Assembly: GCF_949628215.1 (NCBI RefSeq)
Contig: NC_134283.1
Span: 24,468,975-24,532,974, forward strand
From: Phalacrocorax aristotelis
Lineage: Eukaryota; Chordata; Aves; Suliformes; Phalacrocoracidae
Direction: 5' to 3'
DNA length: 64,000 nucleotides
The notes below the pieces were generated by a model. That model did no database searches and had not been told where the DNA came from. It saw only the letters and a program-made list of their open reading frames with translations. Both the position numbers and the translations under genes were made by a program. The stretch's first letter is position 1; each line of letters begins with the position of its first letter. This document shows, in pieces, positions 25,162-37,200 of this stretch.

Positions 25162-25299
25162 TTCCCTATCAGCAAAACCCCTACACCCCTGGGAGCAGCT
25201 CCAACGTCATCCAGTGCTACCGTTGTGGGGACACCTGCAAGGGAGAGGTGGTGCGTGTCCAGAGCAATCACTTCCACATCCGCTGCTTCACCTGCCAAG
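25162..25299 (+). CDS. ABLIM3: ABLIM3 exon: N-terminus and first zinc module of LIM1
   Basis: 138 nt, residues about 5-51. It enters with two bases of a codon (xTT, Ile or Val) and leaves with one base. The translation has the family's PYQQNPY start, then CYRCGDTC and HIRCFTC. These supply LIM1 zinc ligands C23, C26, H43, C46 and C49. The acceptor is a tandem NAGNAG (CAGCAG); the second AG, at 25160-25161, was chosen because it gives the same length as the human protein. The donor is GTAGGA. The codons before it (Met-Asn-Thr-Ser in human) must come from an upstream exon. Confidence 0.95.
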
Positions 25300-28200
25300 G
25301 TAGGATGGTGTCGCCCAAAGAGCTGGTGGCCCACAGCCCTGGAAGCAGTCTGGAAAGCAGAAAGCTGGGGACAGACCTACTTTGGCCCACTGAGATGTGG
25401 TCATACACCTGGGGGTGGCAGCTTCCCGCAGGGGTGGATGTGATATGGTGCAGGCAATGCCTCTGCAAGATGCCAGAGCCAACAGGCTGTGAACAAGGGT
25501 GGCCGAGACCTGGGCATCATGACTACCCTCAAGCTGCCTGAATGCCAACAGCCTGTGCTGCACTGGTCCCAAACATACCCATGGCCCATTTGTGATCTCA
25601 GGGGGCCACTGTGTCCTTCAGCCACCAGCCTGCCCCCAAACTGAGAGGAGGAGGAGGTGTTGCCAGCCTGCCTGAGAGGCAGCAAGGCAGAGAAGATGCC
25701 CAGAGCAGCTCCTGAGGGATCTGGGGTGGACTGCTGCCACGCACCCGTGGGATGCAACCAAGGTGCCATGGGATGCCGTGTGCTGCAGCTGGGGCTCTGG
25801 CTGCCAGGGACTCGGAGAAATAGAGGAGAGAGGTTGCTCAAATCTTCTCTGAGCCCAAGGGGAGTGCTGTGGAGCCGTAAAAGCTAACGGCCTAGAGCTG
25901 ACACTGAAGGGCTCTTTAGCATGTTTATTAAAGCAGCTGCTCTCAACCAGGCCAGTGGCCACTTCTGTATGTTGTAAAGCACCTCATTACCAGGGCTTTT
26001 TAAAGGTCTCTTGTCTTCCAAGCTCCCAGCACCTTGTGCTAAGCAGGACATAAATCCACAGCGCCTTGGCCATGCTTTGCTGCTCCTCCCCTGGGGATGG
26101 AGGGTTCGGCTGGAGGAGACTCTTCTGCTGGGCTGTCACCACCCCTGCTGCAGCCCCATCCCCGTGGCACAGGCAGCCCCGGACCTCAGGGAGGAGATAT
26201 GGGCCCCAGATTGCCCTCAGGGCTGACCTACAGGCTCGGAGCACTGTGCCGAGCCCCTTCCCACTCGGCGCATGAGAGCGAGCGGGAGCTGCACACCCAG
26301 ACAGAGAGCTCAGACAGCCGCCAGCTTCAAAGGGGCCAGGAGCCAGCAGGGAGAGCTTGGCAGTGCTTGCTGCCTGTTTCCAAGTGAAAGGGAATAAATA
26401 ATGAGAGGAAATCCTCCTGTCTCACCTTCCCTCACAGCTCTTACCCCCTGTCACCTCAGGCTGGCTGCCACCAGCTCCCACACCAGCCCCACGGCTTGTC
26501 CCTGATGCGTAGCTGGGAGCCTGGCATTGCTGGTGCAGCCCCTGGAGCCCAGAACCAAGACGTGGTTTTTTTTGCTTCTGCTTCCTGATACTGTCCCAGA
26601 GCTGGTGGCCTGTCCCTAGTCATTGGTGAGGAAATGCTGGCAGGCTGTTTTGGAAAGCAGCAGGTGCTGGCCCTGTACCCCCTGGCTGTCTGCCCTGCTT
26701 TGCAGGGGATGCTCTGCAGGAGAGAAGCTGCGACTCTATCCCTGCAGGCCCTGCAGCCAGCGGGTCAAGCTCTGCCCTGGGGAAGGTGGCTGCTGTGTGG
26801 GCTGGCCCATAGGTGCAAGTGAGGTGCGTGAGGATGGGACAGAGGGGTGCTTGGGGTGGAAGGGTAAAGCAGAGACCATGATGGGCTGTGCCAGTGAGTT
26901 CTCAGTTGCTCTGTACTTCCCCCTTCCACCCCATCACCTTGCAGGACAGGTGATGGGCATTGTGCAAAGGCCTCAGGACCTGGTCCCTCTGCTGTTCCTG
27001 AGGTGTCTTCCAGGATTGGATACACTTGAGGTCTCTCTGTGAATGGAGAAGGCGTTAGAGGGAAATGACACTAAGGGCCAGGGCTTGCCACATCTCCTTG
27101 GATTACTCTGATGGGCTGTGCACCACCCACAGTTGCCACAGGAGGGAAGGAAGCAAGGTTGGGCTGGACACCTATGGAAAAACAAGCAGTGAGAGCACCA
27201 ACCTCAGTGTGTCCCAGGACCTGTTCCCATTAGGTCATGGCTTTGTGTCCAGGCCAGGGAGTGGAGGTGGCCCAGCATGGAGAAGGCCATGCCCCAGGGC
27301 ATGGAGAAGACCTCTCCCCACCTGTCTCTAGGGCATGCCCAACTCTTTGCAGTCTTGTTCCTCGCTTCCCGACACTCTGTGAGCCCCATCTGGGTGCTGT
27401 GGGTCCAGGAAGGGATGCCACAGACCCTCCTGGGCTGTTTGTGCAAGGTGGGTGGGGGCTGCAGGGGTTCCCCTCCCTGCACTGGTGTTTCCTCTGGGAG
27501 TGCCCAGCCCTGGCTGTCTGGGCAGGACCATCCTGCACCCCACCACAGCCCAACACTGACATCTTGTGGTGCTGGGGGAAGGCCCCAGCGCTTCTGGTGG
27601 GAAGGGGAACCATCAGAGATGCAGCAGAGGTGGGCCCAGAGACCGTGGCTGAGCCCCGGGGCTAGACCTGCCTGCTGCCCCCTTGACCAGTGCGTGTCCT
27701 CCCCCCACAGTGTGTGGCTGTGACCTGGCCCAGTCAGGCTTCTTCTTTAAGAACCAGGAGTACATCTGCACCCACGACTACCAACAGCTCTACGGGACCC
27801 GCTGCGACAGCTGCAGTGACTTCATCACCGGAGAGGTCATCTCTGCCCTGGGGAGAACTTACCACCCCAAGTGCTTTGTCTGCAGCACCTGCAGGTGAGC
27901 TGAAGCCATCACTGAGGGCATGCAAGCCCTCTAGAGACGCGCCCTGCAGTCCTTGGCCATGTACCAGGGAGAGGGGCGTTCATTAGCCCACAGCCCGTCA
28001 TTCCCTGCTCAGCACCACAGCACGTGCCTCGTCTGTGTTTTCCTAGTGGAAGCCCTTGGGAGGCAATGAAATGGCTCTGAACCTTCCCTTTGCAGCCTGG
28101 AGACCTGCCTTAATGCCTGCATTGGTCCTCCTGCCCTGGCACACTCCCTACCTCCCCTTATAGTCCTCACCCTGGAGGCCCTTGGCTCCCTGGCACTGCA

Positions 28201-31200
28201 GGTGCTGCTGGCGCCTGGTGAAGGAGCTCGTGGGCATCCCCAGGTAGTGCATGGAGAGGAGCAAGCAGCTCACACCTCCCTACCTTTTCCTTGGCTGCAG
28301 GAAGCCATTCCCCATCGGAGACAAGGTCACGTTCAGCGGGAAGGACTGTGTCTGCCAAAACTGCTCCCATTCTCTCATCAGCACCAAACCTATCAAGATC
28401 CATGGGCCGAGCCGTAAGTTGTCTGCTCTTGTGTTACATGATGGCTGCAAGGAGAGGGACAGCTTGCCCCTGGACCAGTGCTCGGGGAGGTGACAGGTCA
28501 GGCTTTGGGGCCAGCGTGCAGCACTGCATGGAGCCACAGGCATTCGCGGAGGTTATGGAGGAGGAAGAGAGTAGTTCCACAGCTCCACCCGGGATTGCAG
28601 CTCACTGCTGGTTTCGGAAATTCCTTTGGCTTGTTTGTGATCTGGGCAGGTGCCACCACCCCAGTGGGAGCTGTCTGGGGCAGTGGGGAGGTTTTGGAGC
28701 TGGGTTTGCTCTGAGGCAGTGTCCAGATGTTGCGTTGTGTCCAGCTGCACCAAGGCCTCTGTCTGAGTGCCGGCCCTGGGACTGCTCACCTGGCTTTCCC
28801 AATGCTAGTGTTAACCGCTGCCTCTACAAGCACTGAAAAGGCTTCTTATCCTCGCCCCCTTGTGCTGATGAACCTAAGCTAAAACTCAGCAAAAGCAATG
28901 GTCAGGCTTTTTTTGGGTGGAACTGGCCTTGGTTTTGACCTCAGATTGTTCCTTGGGATACCTTCTCTTCATTCCATTCCCCTCTCATGGGGCTTTACCC
29001 CCCTCAGTCTTTTCTTGCTGCTGGCTCTCTTCCCCAAGCCACTGCGGAGCATCCTATGGGTGCGGCGCTCGGGGGGCTGGAAGAACATCCTTGTGGCATG
29101 GAGCTGCCGTACTCAGGGTTCTGTTCAGCCCATGTCCAGAGCAAGGGGACTGCAGCATTAATGTCCATGCTTTGCTGTCTCCCATGTACCCCATGTTTGC
29201 TGCTGTCGAGTCCCAGGGCAGCTGTCTCAGCATGGTGCATGGGCAGGTGGTAGAAGGCAGGGAGAGGCGTAAGCTGTGCCACACTGTGGTGCCCAAACCC
29301 GGCCATGTCAGTGGGCTGAGCAGTGGGGGGGCTTTGGGGGGACTAGGCAGGGTGCCTTGCTGCTGTGGCTCAGCAAGCCTTGGAGCATCAGTGCCTGGAG
29401 CCAAGCCCTGCAGCCAGGCCTGGACCCAGGACTGTGGTGTCACCCATGGTCCTTGTCAACCAGTCACCATGGTGGCTGTTTAGACATGTTTAGACATGTT
29501 TAGTTATGAGTTGTGCTGATGGGTGTCTGGGAGCTCCCCCTAGCTCTCACAATGGCCTTGGTGCAGTTAGGAGACATGGTGGGGTTTGAGTGAGCCCCAG
29601 CCAGAGGACAGGGCTTCTTCCATCTACCTCCATCAGAAGCCAGCCTGCAGCACCCTGTTGTCTCCTGTCGCAGGGCTGGGGCAGCAGGCAGGGGAAGGGC
29701 AGCTGCACACTTTGCCTCTTGCCTGCCTTCCATTCCCTTCACAGCATTCCTCACTGGCCTGCAGAGCGGGGTTACCTGAGGGTACCATGCTTTATTCATA
29801 GGCAGCTGCAGGCAGCAGCCAGATGAAGCCTGATGCCTGCATGTGCTCCTTGCGGCCCAGGGGCCCTGGCAGTGCTACCCAGACAGGGTGGCAGGGGAGG
29901 TTTGCCTGCTGGAGCCCACACAGGTGCACTCTGCAGGGAGGACACCCCTAGAAGAAAGATGCTGAGCCTCTCCCTGCAGCCCCAGCCCTGCCAGCAACAA
30001 AAAAAAACCCAGCAGCACTTGTGTGAGAGAGGGAACAGATCCTGGCTCAGCTCTGGCCCAGGCTGCTTTTTGCCAGGGGTCAAAAATCCACCACTACCCT
30101 TCAGCTTCGCCCAGCGGGCAGGGACTTGGTGCAGAGCTGCCTGGGGATGGCTCAGCAGAAAAGCCTGCCTGCTCTGGCCGCCTGTGCAGTGCTGCTGCAC
30201 CTCTGTGGTGCCACAGCAGGAAGAGAGCTAAGGGAAACCCCATCCAGGCAGACCTGCTTCGCAGGGGAGAAGAGGACAAGGAAGAGTCAAGGTCAGGGGT
30301 CTGAGGCCCATATGCTTCCTGCTCCCAGCCGTGACTGGAGCCAGGGGAAGTGGGGAAGGAAGGGAGTCTCGTAAATACTGCAGCGGGTCCGGACATGGCT
30401 GCCACAGAGCACAGCCCTTCCTCTGCTACGCTCGCTACTGGACACTCCACCACGCCTGCCCCAGAGGGAAGCCCCCGGGGACCTGCTAGGGCAGCACAGC
30501 CCCAGCAGCCTATGCACTTGCCCCGGCTGAGCTTGCTGCTCAGTCAGGAAACCCAGCTCTGTGCTGCAGCGGGTGCTTGGCTGGGGTAGCTGGGTACCAG
30601 CCTCAGAGGTCCAAGCTCCAGCAGGAGGCCTTCCTCCTGGCTCCTTTGCTGGGAACAACCAGAGGTGGCATATACCTGTAAAGAAATTATTCCCTGTAAA
30701 GAAATCCCCAAGGGGCTGCCCTGGAGTGGTCTCAGGAGCAGGGTTTTTTTAAGAGCAGCATCCCCTAGAAAAGGTGGTCCTTTGGGGCAGGGCCTCCTCT
30801 AGCTGTGCCAGGTTAAACAGCCAGGGTGCCTCAGTGTGGCCCAGCAGATGTGGGTGTTGCCGCCGCACTGCTGAACCCCTCGCCAGGAAGCTGCAGTGGT
30901 CCCACACACTCCCCCCATCTTCTCTCCCCCCAGACTGTGCAGGCTGCAAGGAGGAGATCAAGCAAGGCCAGTCCCTCCTCGCCCTGGAGAAGCAGTGGCA
31001 TGTCAGCTGCTTCAAGTGCCAAACGTGTGGGATCATCCTCACTGGCGAGTACATCAGCAAGTGAGTGCCATGGTGCTGGCAGCAGGCATGGCTGTGCCGG
31101 CCGTTGCCAGGCTGTGCCCCCAGGGGCTGGGGTTGCAGCGAGTGGTTGCCCAGCCTGGCTTACCCACTGCTCACCCCCTTCTCCTCCCTCTCCCAAAGGG

Positions 31201-34200
31201 ATGGCGTCCCATACTGCGAGTCCGACTACCATGCTCAGTTCGGCATCAAGTGCGAGACCTGCAACCGGTATATCAGCGGCAGAGTCTTGGAGGTGAGTCC
31301 TGGGTCTGTGGCCACCCCATCCCGTTCTGTAACAGGGACCATGTGCGTCCCACCCCAAAATGCATGCCTTGGGGAGGCATGGGAGTTTCATCATCCTGCA
31401 ACCTCGTCATGCTGCCCTTGGTCTCTTGGGGCCATGGCTCTTCTTGTGGCGGGTGTGTGGACACAATCTGACCACCTTCTCTGGAGGGTGGGAGTGGGGG
31501 AAGGAGCAATGCCACACTGCAGACCTTTGGAGTGGCAGCTTGTGTACTGGAGCTCCAGAAACAGCCAAAGCACGCGGTGGCCTGGGTGTGCTGGGGTGTG
31601 TCCGGAGCCCAAGATATGGGGACACTAGCCTTAACCAGCTGCTACCATGCCTAGCTGTGGAGTGCCCCTACCATGCTCACTGCAGCCCTCCTCTGAGCTC
31701 ATCCCTGTGCAGGCAGCCTGTCTGTTGCCTTGGAAACACATCCAGCACAGCTGCCCACTGCAGACCCTGGGCGAGGGGCTGCAGCACCCTGCCCACAGGC
31801 AGCCATCCCCACAGCACATCCCTTCACAGGACAGCCACTGGAACAGGGGGTCCCCTGCCCTGGGCCAAATCCGGAGGGTGCTTTGTTCATCACCTTGCCG
31901 GCCAGCAGGAACTGCTCTGGAAGAGCCACCAAGGGATGCAGGGATCCCACAGCAAGGCATGGATGCAGGTGGCTGTGGAGGATGTTTTGCGTGATGGTGG
32001 AGCTATACAGCCAGAAGAGGTGAGGGGTTTGCTGTTGGGGAGGGACAGAGAGGTCCGTCAGGGCTGGTCCTTCCTGTTAGCCAGGCAGTCAGGTCCTTCC
32101 TGCTCCCAGAGGTGAGGTGTCCTGTCATGCTTTCTGTTCTACCACAGCATTTGTAGGTGAAAAGAAAAAGCCAGAAAATCTCGTCCAAGGGTAAAGTAAA
32201 GGCCCAGGAGGCAGCAAGAAAGATGTGAGAATGAAACCTGTTGTGATTTTATTTTTTTAAGACTCCCTGGTGATGCTGTGGGGCTGGGCTGTGATAGTAT
32301 AGAGAGGCAGCAATGCTGAAAGTGTGCTCAGTCACTCCTGAGACCTTCCATTTGTGGGAAGGGAAGATGTGGGTGGCATTGGCACCCACACCTCTGCCAT
32401 CTCCAGACAGCAGTGATAGGAAGCTATATCCCAAAATCAGAGGTACTGTGGCTCCACAGTGAGACAAACTGCAGGTGCTGTGGGCTGGAGTGGCAATAAC
32501 TGTGTAGGCCTCCAGCCTGCTGAGAGCTGCTCCAGGACACCTCCAGCCTATTTCATGCACAGCCTACCAAGGAGTGGTCACCCCCTCTGGTCCTGCTGGC
32601 TTGGGCTGCCCTGAAAGCACCCAGCCTGGCCAGGGAGCCTCTCCTGAAGCTGGAGCCAGATGCCAGGTGCCCTCCAGCATCTTCCCCCTCTTCAGGGACC
32701 TGCCTCTGCCTGGGAAGGCTTTCTGCTGACTCCAGGCTTCGGCAGTAGTCCCGGTGCTGGCTACTGTGAGTGTGAGCTCCGTGCTGCAGTGGCTGCCACG
32801 GGCTGGCTGCCCATCATGGGGCCACTTGATTAGCAAATGTCTGAGGAGAGCAGGATGAAGCTAGAGGGTCACCTGAGGTTGAACCCCTGCTGCTGCTCCC
32901 CTGGGCAGTCTGGTCTCCAATAGCCCCTGCCAGGACAGAAGCATCCTCAGCCAGCCCAGCAGGGCAAGCAGGCTGGATGTTGCATGGTGTGGGATGTTTG
33001 GCATATGAGGGTGGGTGAGAGGAGCCAGACGGGACTTGGGACCCCTGCCCTGAGCTTGGAGGCTGTGCTGCCAGCCTGGCCAGCACATTCAGGCACTGTG
33101 GCCTCCTCACTGGATCACTCAGGGTTTTCCTCACTTGGTGCAACCACAGTGGCATCAGGATGGGTGTAGGATGTTCCTGCTGCTGCATGTCTGAGGGGAC
33201 AGACACAGAGCAGCTCTGCTGGGCATGACAGACGTGCAGGTGGTGGCAGCCCACCTGCAAGCTGGAGATGGCTCCGGTGCAGTGGCAAGGAGACATCCTT
33301 CCCTGCTCTCCCTCACCTCCATCTCCTGCGGCTGTTCTCCTAGCATTAGCTCTACATTCCCTCCGCTTTTTCCTCCACCTCTTCCCTGTGCCCTCCATCC
33401 CAGGCTCTGCTCCCAGCATCAGCTCTCCCTGGCTGGAGTAGCTGGGAAGCTCTGACAGGCTGTGGGAAGAAGCCAGCTGAGTCCCACAAGATGCTCCAAA
33501 TGGCTGTCATCTTGCATTAGCACCTTGCCTGCCGCACCCACACCAGGCATGGGAGCCCTCCTTCATAACAAGACTCCAGCAGGCTAGAAGTAATGTGTCT
33601 CAGTGTCAGGGTTCCTTGCAGGTGGAGCAGAGGTGCAACCTCCTCCCAGGCACTGTCACAAAGCCAAGAGGAGCGTATGGTTTGGGTGCTGGGGGGCTGT
33701 GCTGGGTGAGGATGTCAGAGCACCCTTTGCCTCCCTGTCGCCAGGGCTCAGCCCATGCTCCCCACCCTTCCCAGGTATGTGCCTGCTCACAGTATTGAAT
33801 GATCTCCTGTAAAACCAGAGGCTTTAATTGTCTTCTCCAGCAGAGCGCGAAATGGAAAGGGTGCCTTTAAGTGATTTCAGGCCTTAAGGAGCTTTCTCAT
33901 GCTTTCCCGGCAGCCTCCAGGCTTTCCCAACCACTCCTAGCTGTGCAGCCAGGCTTGGATGATTAATGAGTCTTTAAGGGACCACAAGTGATAACGAGCA
34001 GGTCTCTTCCCTCACAGCTCTACTGCCTTTTACAAGCTGTAATTTTAACCAATAAAAAAGGAGCAAGGTTTGTGCACAGTTTGGAGAGTTGCTCTTCAAG
34101 GCAAATGGTGGGTGTTGAGGTGTTGGGTGTTTTGGACTTTCACTGAAATGAAAGTTGGGACTGAGCTGATATGTGCCCCCCGGGAAGCAATCAGCCTCGC

Positions 34201-37200
34201 TCCACATCTACGCCCCCAGATCTGCAAAGCATCGCCTTCTGACATGGTCTGACCTGTGACAGCAGCCCACGTAGTCTAGATAGGAAAAGATTTTTCTTTC
34301 CATCAGCACACCAAACCATTGGGGGTACTGAGAGGGTCCAAGAGAACCAAAGCCATCCCAGATCCAGAGGACTGGGGAGCATCAGTCATCAGGGCCCTGT
34401 GTCCCGAGCATTGGCTGTCTCTACTCGTCTGGAAATACAAGGGAGGGGAACTGCAAGCACAGTAGCCCAAAGTGTTTAGGAGCTGGGCTTTAGCTGGGTT
34501 GTTTTTCATCTCTTTTCCATGTATTTACAGCTGTCTCCTCTGACTGACACAGCTCAGCGTGCAAGTCCTGGGTGCACCTTGCTGGTTGGTGGGTGCCTGC
34601 TGCGGGGGGTGCTGGCATGGTGCTATGGTGGGCAGCTGCCAACGCAGGGCTCTGTGCACAGGGGCTTGGGCAGAGCAGGAGGAATCAGCTATCCTTAAGG
34701 AGCCTCTTGCCTTGGTGGGGCTGGTGGGTCACCCCCCTGGAGCAATGGGCACGAGAACAAGCCCATTGGTACGATGTCAATGACACCAGGGGCTCCAGAT
34801 AAGGCCTTCAGGGGTAAAATTGGTTTAGGATCTATATAGCCTGCAACTAGCTGGCACATTCGCTCGGGCTGGCAAAGCATTCAGTGCAAGCCCCTGCCAT
34901 GGGGTGCTGCAGGTGGACCGGGGCTCAGGGCAGCTCCTTGCTGGGGCTGCCGCTGGGACCTCTCCTGTCACACCAGAGAGCCTGGGGACCGGGGCTGGGG
35001 CCTTCCTTGCTGCTCATCTGCATTCTCGGTGGGTCTAAGTCTGCAACTCTCCAATAGGGAACTTTCCTGCCGTGTTATCAAGCTTCTGGGTGTGAAATGG
35101 GGATGTCTGGGCTGCAGGCTCACTTGGGCCAGCCCAGGAGTACATTGTGCTGCTCCCAGCTGGCATGAGGAGTGCAGGGCTGTCCCCTCCCTGGGTTGAG
35201 GTGCACTGCAGTTAAAGGAAGACGGTTACAAACTCTCTCACTCATCTCCCCTGCCTGTCCTAAAACCTTCCACTCATTTTTGGCATAAAGTGGAGGGAAA
35301 AAGCCACTGACTGCCATCTGCACCCCCAGGACACTGAGTTCCAGGTTGACCTTTATGGGAAATCAGTGGCAGATTCTCAGTTATTTTTGCAGCAAATTTT
35401 CCTGTTGATCCTCCCTGTTTCAAACCAGCTCCAGCCCCCTCTGTCATAACCCTCCCCTTTGTCAGCCAGAGCCTCATCTTCCTTCTGCTGCCTTAAATTA
35501 TCCTTCCTCTTCTCTTGGATTATTATGGCATAAAATGTCCTTTGGGGTCAAGCTCTAACAGCACAGTGCAGGTTCCTCCTGCCCTGAGCCAGCTCCTGCC
35601 TCCCAGCTCCCAGCCCAGAAAATGAGCCTATAATTGAAATGCTAGCAGACACTTTGAGTGGAACCAAGCTACCAATTAAAGCTATTATCCCTGTCAAAGA
35701 GCAAAGGGAGCAGCCCAGTTGCTGTTCATCTGGGGAACAGCATGTTGTTAGTGCTGAAGTTTGGGCATGGCTTCACAGAAGGAGAAAAGTTTCTTTAGGG
35801 AGAGGGGCTGGCAGTGGTAGCCAGGGGGAATCTGACAGCAAGAGGAAGCTTGAGCTTTGCAAGGTTTATCTTTGGGGCCCTTCTTCTGCCTTTACTGCTT
35901 CCCTGCTGTGACATCCTGGGCCAAATTGGCTGTTTCTCTTCACACCTGTAGAGGGAAGGAGCTGGTGCAAAGCATGGCTGCTTGGCTGAGTGTTACTTCA
36001 GGGTGTCTCAATTATTTCCAGAGTTCAAGGACAATTTATTAGGGGTGAGGTTTGTAGGGATACCTTGTATGGGACCCTCCTAGCTCTGCTTTCCTGTGTG
36101 TTGCAGTTCAAGGAGAGCAGAAGGGTCCCAGTCCGGCTTGTAGTCCTGCCAAAGCATTAGTGATGAAGTCGTCTCTGGTTTTTTCCGTACACTGTGGTGG
36201 TCTCTGAGGCCGCTCGGAGCAGTTTTGCAACATTCACCTCATCGTTGCCTGCAGCAGAGAGGGCTGCCGGGGATGTGAGCAGGTCACCATGTCCTGCCTT
36301 GCTCAGGGGCCCTCTCCTCTGCTTGCCCTTGCAGGCAGGAGGGAAGCACTACCACCCCACCTGTGCCAGATGTGTCCGCTGCCACCAGATGTTCACAGAA
36401 GGAGAGGAGATGTACCTCACAGGTAGGGATCCTGCTGAGGCAAGAAGGGACTCCCCTGCCCCACACTGGGCCACGGACTCGAGCGGGGCAGTCCAGCGTG
36501 GCTGTGTGGAGGTGTGCTGGCTGCGGGGGCACTTGGGGTTCAGGTCCTTATAGTGGTCAAAGCCGAAAGGATCTCTCTGTACAGCAGAGTCCCAGTGCCC
36601 GCCAGTGATGCCTCCACTGCTCTCTAGCCCCTGCGCTCTTCCAGGGTTGTGTGGCAATCATTTCTCTCCATGAAACCTTCCCTGCTGCTGAGCTGGAGGA
36701 GACTTTGTCCCTCGTCAGCAGCTTTTTGCTCCCTGTGAGTCTCCCTGCACAGCTGGGGAGCACTTGTTGGGCATGCCTGGATGTGCCCCTGGCCTGCACC
36801 CAGCGAATAGAGGCTGGGATGGGTGCAGGGTGACTGGTTCCCTGCTCTCCCCAGCCCCAGGGGAGGTGGTCCAGGACCCCTTCCCCACTGTCCCCAACTC
36901 CCCCTGTGCAGGTTACGCTGCAAGCAGCACTGAAGAGGTAAGGCTTTCACTTGGCACAGCCATATGGTTGGGTTTGTTTTGGCAATGAAGCTCATCCCTG
37001 CCTGGAGCTGCCTTAGGGGCTATTTCCAACATAGAGCAAGGGATTGTTTTCTCTTAGTAACCTGTGCTTCTCTGTCACCATGCGTCAATAATGACCCCAT
37101 GGGTGGCAAAGGGGTACTCGTGCACTGGGAAAGCTGGAGTGGGGGTGCCAGCAAGGCCTTGTCATGGGCAGCAGCATGGGTGTGCTCAGCATCCATCCCA

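Larger units (their letters stand above)
28414..30933 (+). other. ABLIM3: ABLIM3 intron with two short tandem repeats
   Basis: 2.5 kb intron between LIM2 and LIM3. It contains a 10-bp tandem at 29481-29503 and a 13-bp sequence repeated at an 18-bp period at 30675-30705. No exon or RNA gene recognised. Confidence 0.8.
31293..36334 (+). other. ABLIM3: Largest intron inside the mapped ABLIM3 exons, with two AT-rich islands
   Basis: 5.0 kb intron splitting LIM4. Most is GC-rich and featureless. Two blocks stand out by AT content and homeodomain-type cores: about 33790-34090 and about 35480-35720 (listed separately). An RFX-like X-box (GTTGCCTTGGAAAC) sits at 31724-31737. No exon recognised. Confidence 0.75.
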
